Source of the DNA: Streptosporangiaceae bacterium
Lineage (GTDB): Bacteria; Actinomycetota; Actinomycetes; Streptosporangiales; Streptosporangiaceae
Reading direction: 5' to 3'
Assembly (NCBI GenBank): GCA_030038715.1
Contig: JASHSO010000239.1
Coordinates: forward strand, 1-5,157
DNA length: 5,157 nucleotides
Every line of letters begins with the position of its first letter. Positions within the stretch are counted from its first letter, which is position 1. The translations under genes and the position numbers were made by a program. The notes beneath the pieces were generated by a model, which searched no databases, was not told the origin of the DNA, and saw only the letters and a program-made list of their open reading frames with translations. Shown here one piece after another: positions 1 through 5,157 of this stretch.

Positions 1-1946
<1,946 letters not shown>

Positions 1947-1980
1947 CGCGGCCGCACCGCAGCGGATCAGCTTGAGCCCG

Positions 1981-1989
1981 AGGGAAGGA
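1981..1989 (+). promoter_or_regulatory. Ribosome binding site of gyrA
   Basis: The purine run AGGGAAGGA lies six bases before the GTG at 1996. It decides the gyrA start: the frame is open back to an ATG at 1924, but that ATG sits inside the end of gyrB and would add 24 residues with no family resemblance. Starting at 1996 gives a short variable leader before the conserved [13 protein letters not shown] block. Confidence 0.8.
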
Positions 1990-1995
1990 ATTTCA

Positions 1996-4494
1996 GTGCC
2001 CGACGTCACGACTCCGGACGCACCAGCGGAGGGAAGCGACAGGACAGAGCCTGTCGACATCCAGGTCGAGATGCAGCGCAGCTACATCGACTATGCGATG
2101 TCGGTGATCGTCGGCCGGGCGCTGCCGGACGTGCGGGACGGCCTCAAGCCGGTGCACACCCGGATCTTGTACGCGATGTATGACGGCCAGTACCGGCCGG
2201 ACCGGGGCTACAACAAGTGCGCCCGGGTGATCGGCGACGTGATGGGCAGCTATCACCCGCATGGCGACGCGGCAATCTACGACGCGCTGGTCCGGCTCGC
2301 GCAGCCATGGGCCATGCGGATGCCACTGGTCGACGGGCAGGGCAACTTCGGCTCGCCCGGCAACGACCCGCCGGCCGCCAACCGCTACACCGAGTGCAGG
2401 CTCGCGCCGCTGGCGATGGAGATGCTGCGGGACATCGACAAGGAGACTGTCGATTTCCGTCCGAACTACGACGGGAAGACGGCAGAGCCCGTGGTGTTGC
2501 CGGCCCGTTTCCCCAATCTTCTCGTCAACGGATCGGAGGGAATCGCGGTCGGCATGGCGACCAAGATCCCGCCGCACAACCTGCGTGAGGTCGCAGCGGG
2601 CGCGCAGTGGTACCTGGAGCACTTCGACGCCACTGACGATGAACTTCTCGTGGCGCTGCTCGAGCGGGTTAAGGGCCCGGACTTCCCCACTGCGGCGCAG
2701 ATCGTCGGCAGGCACGGGATTATCGACGCCTACCGGACAGGCCGTGGCTCGATCACGATGCGCGCAGTCGTGGCGGTGGAGGAAGACCGCCGGGGCCGTA
2801 CCTGCCTGGTGGCGACCGAGCTGCCCTTCCAGGTCAATCCGGATAATCTGGCCCAGAAGATTGCCGACCTGGCCAAGGACGGTGTTATCGGCGGCATCGC
2901 CGAGGTCAGGGACGAAAGCAGCGGGCGGACCGGCCAGCGGCTCGTGATCGTGCTGCGCCGGGACGCCGTGGCCAAGGTCGTACTCAACAACCTGTACAAG
3001 CACACCCAGCTGCAGACCACGTTCGGAGCGAACATGGTTGCGCTGGTCGACGGCGTGCCGCGGACCTTGCGTCTCGACCAGATGATCAGGCACTGGGTTA
3101 CTCACCAGATCGAGGTCATTGTCCGGCGTACTCGTTTCTTGCTGCGCAAGGCCCGCGAACGCGCGCATGTGCTCAGCGCGTTGCTGCGTGCCATCGACCA
3201 GATCGACGCGGTGATCGCGTTGATCCGCGCCAGTGAGTCGGCTGCCGCGGCGCAGCAAGGGCTGATGGACTTGCTCGAGATCGACGAGGTCCAGGCTCGC
3301 GCCATTCTCGACATGCAGCTGCGTCGGCTGGCAGCACTAGAGCGGCAGGCGCTGGTCGACGAGTATGACCAGTTGATGGCGGAGATTTCCGAGTACGAGG
3401 AAATCCTCGCCTCGCCCGAGCGCCAGCGCCAGGCAGTAAGCGCCGAGCTTGCCGAGATCACCCAGAAGTACGGTGACGACAGGCGGACCGAGATTGTCGC
3501 CTACGACGGTGACATGTCGGTCGAGGACCTCATCGCCGAGGAGGACGTGGTCGTCACGATCACTCGTGGCGGCTATGCCAAGCGCACGAAGACGGACCTG
3601 TATCGGGCGCAGCGCCGTGGCGGCAAGGGTGTTCGTGGCGCCCAGCTCAGAACGGATGACATCGTCGATCACTTCTTCGTGACGACCACGCATCATTGGA
3701 TCCTGTTCTTCACCAACAAGGGCCGCGTTTATCGCGCGAAGGCCTACGAGCTGCCCGAGGCGGCCAGGGACGCGCGGGGCCAGCACGTGGCGAACCTGCT
3801 TGCGTTCCAGCCGGACGAGCACATAGCAGAGGTCTTGGCGCTGCGGGACTACGACGCCGCTCCCTACCTAGTGCTGGCCACGGCCTCGGGGCTGGTCAAG
3901 AAGTCACGCCTGACTGACTTTGATTCGCCCCGGGCGGGCGGCATCATCGCCATCGTGCTGCGCGAGGACGACGAGGTCATAGCCGCCAGGCTGGTCTCCG
4001 CCGACCAGGATGTGCTGCTGGTCAGTAAGCGCGCCCAGGCCATCAGGTTCCGGGCGAGTGACGAGGCACTGCGGCCGATGGGCCGGGCGACCTCGGGGGT
4101 GATTGGCATGCGGTTTACCAACGGCGACCAGCTCCTGGGTATGTATGTCGTGACCGACGGCGCGGACGTGCTTGTCGCCACGGGCGGCGGCTACGCCAAG
4201 CGAACGCCGGCTGACCAGTACCCCGTTCAGGGCCGTGGCGGGCTGGGCGTGCGCACCGCCAAGATCGTGGAGGCGCGCGGCGAGCTCATCGGGGCCCTAA
4301 TGGTGCATCCGGAGGACGAAGTCTTCGCAATCACCTCGGCAGGCGGCGTGATCAGAACGGCTGCCGCAGAGATCAAGCTGTCGGGCCGCCAGACAATGGG
4401 AGTGCGGCTGGTGAACCTGTCCGCTGGTCAGAGCCTCGTGGCGATCGCGCGGAACGAGGAGGCCACCGCAGTGGTCGGCGAACCCGATGCGTAG
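1996..4494 (+). CDS. gyrA: DNA gyrase subunit A
   Basis: Breakage-reunion and DNA-wrapping subunit of gyrase; 832 aa from GTG 1996, close to the usual actinobacterial length. Residues 1-25 are a variable acidic leader. The winged-helix (CAP-like) region holds the quinolone pocket [10 protein letters not shown] (87-96) and the catalytic Arg130-Tyr131. A tower domain follows, with Ile183 as the DNA-bending residue (E. coli Ile174). The coiled-coil and C-gate region spans about 360-490 ([29 protein letters not shown]). The C-terminal beta-pinwheel runs from about 505 to 820 and starts its wrapping surface with the GyrA-box QRRGGKG at 539-545, which separates gyrase from topoisomerase IV ParC. 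A second box-like motif is at 745-751. The gene follows gyrB by 49 bases and is probably cotranscribed with it. Oddities: Ala92 and Ala93 at the quinolone positions, and Met109, Asn129, Glu181 and Lys190 where other gyrases usually have different residues. No frameshift or truncation is seen. Its C-terminus lacks a long acidic tail. Confidence 0.98.
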   Translation: MPDVTTPDAPAEGSDRTEPVDIQVEMQRSYIDYAMSVIVGRALPDVRDGLKPVHTRILYAMYDGQYRPDRGYNKCARVIGDVMGSYHPHGDAAIYDALVRLAQPWAMRMPLVDGQGNFGSPGNDPPAANRYTECRLAPLAMEMLRDIDKETVDFRPNYDGKTAEPVVLPARFPNLLVNGSEGIAVGMATKIPPHNLREVAAGAQWYLEHFDATDDELLVALLERVKGPDFPTAAQIVGRHGIIDAYRTGRGSITMRAVVAVEEDRRGRTCLVATELPFQVNPDNLAQKIADLAKDGVIGGIAEVRDESSGRTGQRLVIVLRRDAVAKVVLNNLYKHTQLQTTFGANMVALVDGVPRTLRLDQMIRHWVTHQIEVIVRRTRFLLRKARERAHVLSALLRAIDQIDAVIALIRASESAAAAQQGLMDLLEIDEVQARAILDMQLRRLAALERQALVDEYDQLMAEISEYEEILASPERQRQAVSAELAEITQKYGDDRRTEIVAYDGDMSVEDLIAEEDVVVTITRGGYAKRTKTDLYRAQRRGGKGVRGAQLRTDDIVDHFFVTTTHHWILFFTNKGRVYRAKAYELPEAARDARGQHVANLLAFQPDEHIAEVLALRDYDAAPYLVLATASGLVKKSRLTDFDSPRAGGIIAIVLREDDEVIAARLVSADQDVLLVSKRAQAIRFRASDEALRPMGRATSGVIGMRFTNGDQLLGMYVVTDGADVLVATGGGYAKRTPADQYPVQGRGGLGVRTAKIVEARGELIGALMVHPEDEVFAITSAGGVIRTAAAEIKLSGRQTMGVRLVNLSAGQSLVAIARNEEATAVVGEPDA
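3610..3630 (+). other. GyrA-box coding segment
   Basis: Encodes QRRGGKG, the canonical seven-residue GyrA-box in the first blade of the C-terminal domain. In the family this loop is required for positive DNA wrapping and hence for negative supercoiling. All seven positions fit the consensus, so the protein should be a true supercoiling gyrase rather than a decatenating ParC. Confidence 0.9.
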
Positions 4495-4523
4495 TGGAGC
4501 GTCAGGAGTCGAATATCAATGGT

Positions 4524-4549
4524 GAACGGGCCGACACCCGCTGTTCTTT
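4524..4549 (+). terminator. Weak candidate terminator after gyrA
   Basis: Thirty bases after the gyrA stop, GAACGGG (4524-4530) can pair with CCC (4537-4539) and GTTC (4543-4546), leaving a six-base loop and a three-base bulge. A short T stretch follows (4547-4549), with a further TTTT at 4563-4566. The stem is imperfect and the T run is short, so this may be chance. The stronger hairpin at 4658-4704 is the competing candidate for the end of the gyrBA transcript. Confidence 0.3.
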
Positions 4550-4657
4550 GCGCATGCAGGCGTTTTGACGTGATGGGACGGCACACTCACCGTGTATCGT
4601 GCCGGAAAGCGACTCAGAATCGAAGACAAGCCCGAGATTGGCAGACCCGTACCGGGG

Positions 4658-4704
4658 GAAGGCGTCCGATGGTAGCAGTCGGTCAGCAACCATCGGGCGG
4701 CTTC
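4658..4704 (+). repeat. Strong hairpin, function unknown
   Basis: Bases 4663-4673 pair with 4689-4699 (11 bp, one G-T wobble). After a single G/G mismatch the stem continues with GAAG 4658-4661 against CTTC 4701-4704, giving 15 bp around a 15-base loop. Neither strand has a T run after the stem, so it is not a textbook intrinsic terminator. It could be a T-tract-free terminator of the kind proposed in actinomycetes, an RNA stabiliser at the 3' end of gyrBA, or a structured leader of the downstream gene, whose start is about 107 bases away. A second short stem (CGGCA 4704-4708 / TGCCG 4720-4724) overlaps its outer end by one base and could compete with it. Confidence 0.6.
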
Positions 4705-4774
4705 GGCAGTCGTAGCAGATGCCGTAGCACCACAGGTTCGCATTCGAGCAGATCAGGCCCGGCTCGTGACGGGA

Positions 4775-4780
4775 TACGCT
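4775..4780 (+). promoter_or_regulatory. Possible -10 element of downstream gene
   Basis: TACGCT fits the actinobacterial TANNNT -10 pattern. Its spacing would place transcription start at about 4787-4788, which is exactly the ATG at 4788, so it could give a leaderless message. No good -35 hexamer lies 16-19 bases upstream. Such hexamers are common by chance, so this is only a suggestion. Confidence 0.22.
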
Positions 4781-4799
4781 CGCATTGATGACCGGCGGC

Positions 4800-4806
4800 G
4801 AGGAGG
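4800..4806 (+). promoter_or_regulatory. Ribosome binding site favouring GTG 4812
   Basis: GAGGAGG is a near-perfect Shine-Dalgarno site five bases before the GTG at 4812. The ATG at 4788, in the same frame eight codons earlier, has only a weak ACGGGA (4769-4774 area) at longer distance. This favours GTG 4812 as the main start unless the message is leaderless from 4788. Confidence 0.6.
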
Positions 4807-4811
4807 ACGGG

Positions 4812-5157
4812 GTGGACAATCGCGTCGAAGCGCTGGCGAAAGCGCCGAGCGAGAGTTCCGACAAACAGACCGAGACTTCCGACATCCCGGCCACGGGCCA
4901 GGAAACGAACGGAGCCACGCCGCCAGCCAAGGGTGCGGACTCGAACGGCCAGGCCGACACGGACGCGCCGACGGTCTCCGCCGAGTCCGTTGCCGAGCCA
5001 GGCGACGCATCCGCTGCCGACTCAGGCCACGCATCCGCTGCCGACTCAGGCGACGTGACCGCCACTGCCGAGCCGGGCGGCGCGCCGGCCGCCACCGGGC
5101 CTGCACCCGAGTCACCGACCAGACCGGCACCGCAGACGCTGTCGGACGCACTCGCCC
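4812..5157 (+). CDS. Probable DUF3566-type membrane protein, 3'-partial
   Basis: Only the first 115 codons are in the window. They encode a low-complexity, probably disordered segment rich in Ala, Pro, Ser, Thr, Gly, Asp and Glu, with no signal peptide, membrane segment or catalytic motif. The frame has the G/C-rich third positions expected of a real gene and a strong ribosome site. Known context: in many Actinobacteria gyrA is followed by a protein with a long Pro/Ala-rich cytoplasmic N-terminus and a C-terminal DUF3566 domain with two membrane helices (Rv0007 in M. tuberculosis), commonly followed by tRNA-Ile and tRNA-Ala genes. The assignment is inferred from position and composition; the diagnostic domain is outside the window. 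Start alternatives in frame are ATG 4788 (eight more residues, MTGGEEDG) and TTG 4785; a TGA at 4767 blocks anything further upstream. A short eight-residue tandem repeat lies at about residues 58-81. Confidence 0.65.
   Translation, partial: MDNRVEALAKAPSESSDKQTETSDIPATGQETNGATPPAKGADSNGQADTDAPTVSAESVAEPGDASAADSGHASAADSGDVTATAEPGGAPAATGPAPESPTRPAPQTLSDALA
4983..5054 (+). repeat. 24-bp in-frame tandem repeat
   Basis: Two adjacent 24-base units, 5007-5030 and 5031-5054, differ only at their last codon (CAC versus GAC) and encode ASAADSGH and ASAADSGD. A diverged unit precedes them (4983-5006, ESVAEPGD), and a further loosely similar stretch follows (VTATAEPGG). The unit length is a multiple of three, so copy number can change without breaking the frame. 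It lies in the low-complexity N-terminus of the last gene. Confidence 0.8.

Larger units (their letters stand above)
4495..4811. other. Intergenic region, no convincing gene
   Basis: About 317 bases separate gyrA from the next likely start. They hold a weak hairpin near the gyrA stop (4524-4546), a 6-bp inverted repeat at 4579-4584/4599-4604 (CGGCAC / GTGCCG), a strong hairpin at 4658-4704, and the sequence GTAGCA three times (4672, 4712, 4724). A TTGACG at 4565-4570 resembles a -35 box, but the nearest TANNNT (4595-4600) is 24 bases away, too far for a normal sigma-70 type promoter. No tRNA, insertion sequence or attachment site is visible. The only forward frame across it (4519-4788) has a codon pattern unlike its neighbours. 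Confidence 0.7.

Noticed and set aside
4565..4600. TTGACG as a -35 box with TATCGT as a -10 box.
   Set aside because: The spacing is 24 bases, well outside the usual 16-19, and no TANNNT occurs at the correct distance.
4663..4740. tRNA-like signals: a D-arm-like TAGC...GGT...GCA and a GGTTCG resembling a T-loop.
   Set aside because: There is no acceptor stem pairing at tRNA distance and no anticodon stem. The 5' arm pairs instead with 4689-4699 as a plain hairpin.
4519..4788. An 89-codon forward frame in the gap, with AGGAG ten bases before its ATG and a stop overlapping ATG 4788 (TGATG).
   Set aside because: The coupling geometry is tempting, but by my count only 49 of 89 codons end in G or C, far below the neighbouring genes. 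The product is Arg/Ser/Gly-rich without recognisable motifs, and the frame runs through both arms of the strong hairpin.
4502..5095. Long reverse-strand open frame (197 codons) over the gap and the start of the last gene.
   Set aside because: It is antisense to the low-complexity coding region, where GC-rich codons keep the opposite frame open. It has no family resemblance.

Overview
The window is high-GC DNA with the gene order typical of the chromosomal replication-origin region of an actinomycete. It holds the end of gyrB, a complete gyrA, and the first part of a third gene that by position and composition looks like the conserved membrane protein (DUF3566 / Rv0007-like) usually found after gyrA in Actinobacteria. 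Actinobacterial origin is supported by GTG starts, G/C-rich third positions, the short GyrB lacking the large C-terminal insertion of enterobacterial GyrB, and GyrA signatures such as the long SPGNDPPAA segment before the catalytic tyrosine. The order or genus cannot be fixed from the sequence alone; it resembles Streptomyces and Streptosporangiales-type gyrases more than mycobacterial ones.

Layout: 1-1946 encodes GyrB. The reading frame is open to the left edge, so a short N-terminal piece is outside the window. A 49-base spacer with a clear Shine-Dalgarno site leads into gyrA (GTG at 1996, stop at 4494, 832 aa). The two are very probably one operon and give the subunits of the A2B2 DNA gyrase: GyrB supplies the ATPase and the TOPRIM metal site, GyrA the DNA-cleaving tyrosine and the DNA-wrapping C-terminal domain.

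Bases 4495-4811 carry no convincing gene. They hold a weak terminator-like hairpin just after gyrA, a smaller 6-bp hairpin, and a strong 15-bp hairpin at 4658-4704 of unknown role. From 4812 (or 4788) a Pro/Ala/Ser/acidic low-complexity N-terminus begins, with a short tandem repeat, and is cut by the right edge.

This is mostly a core housekeeping region. I see no new defence, mobile or biosynthetic system. The points worth a second look are a cluster of non-consensus residues around the GyrA cleavage site, a second GyrA-box lacking its usual basic residue, the unexplained hairpin, and the undecided start of the last gene.
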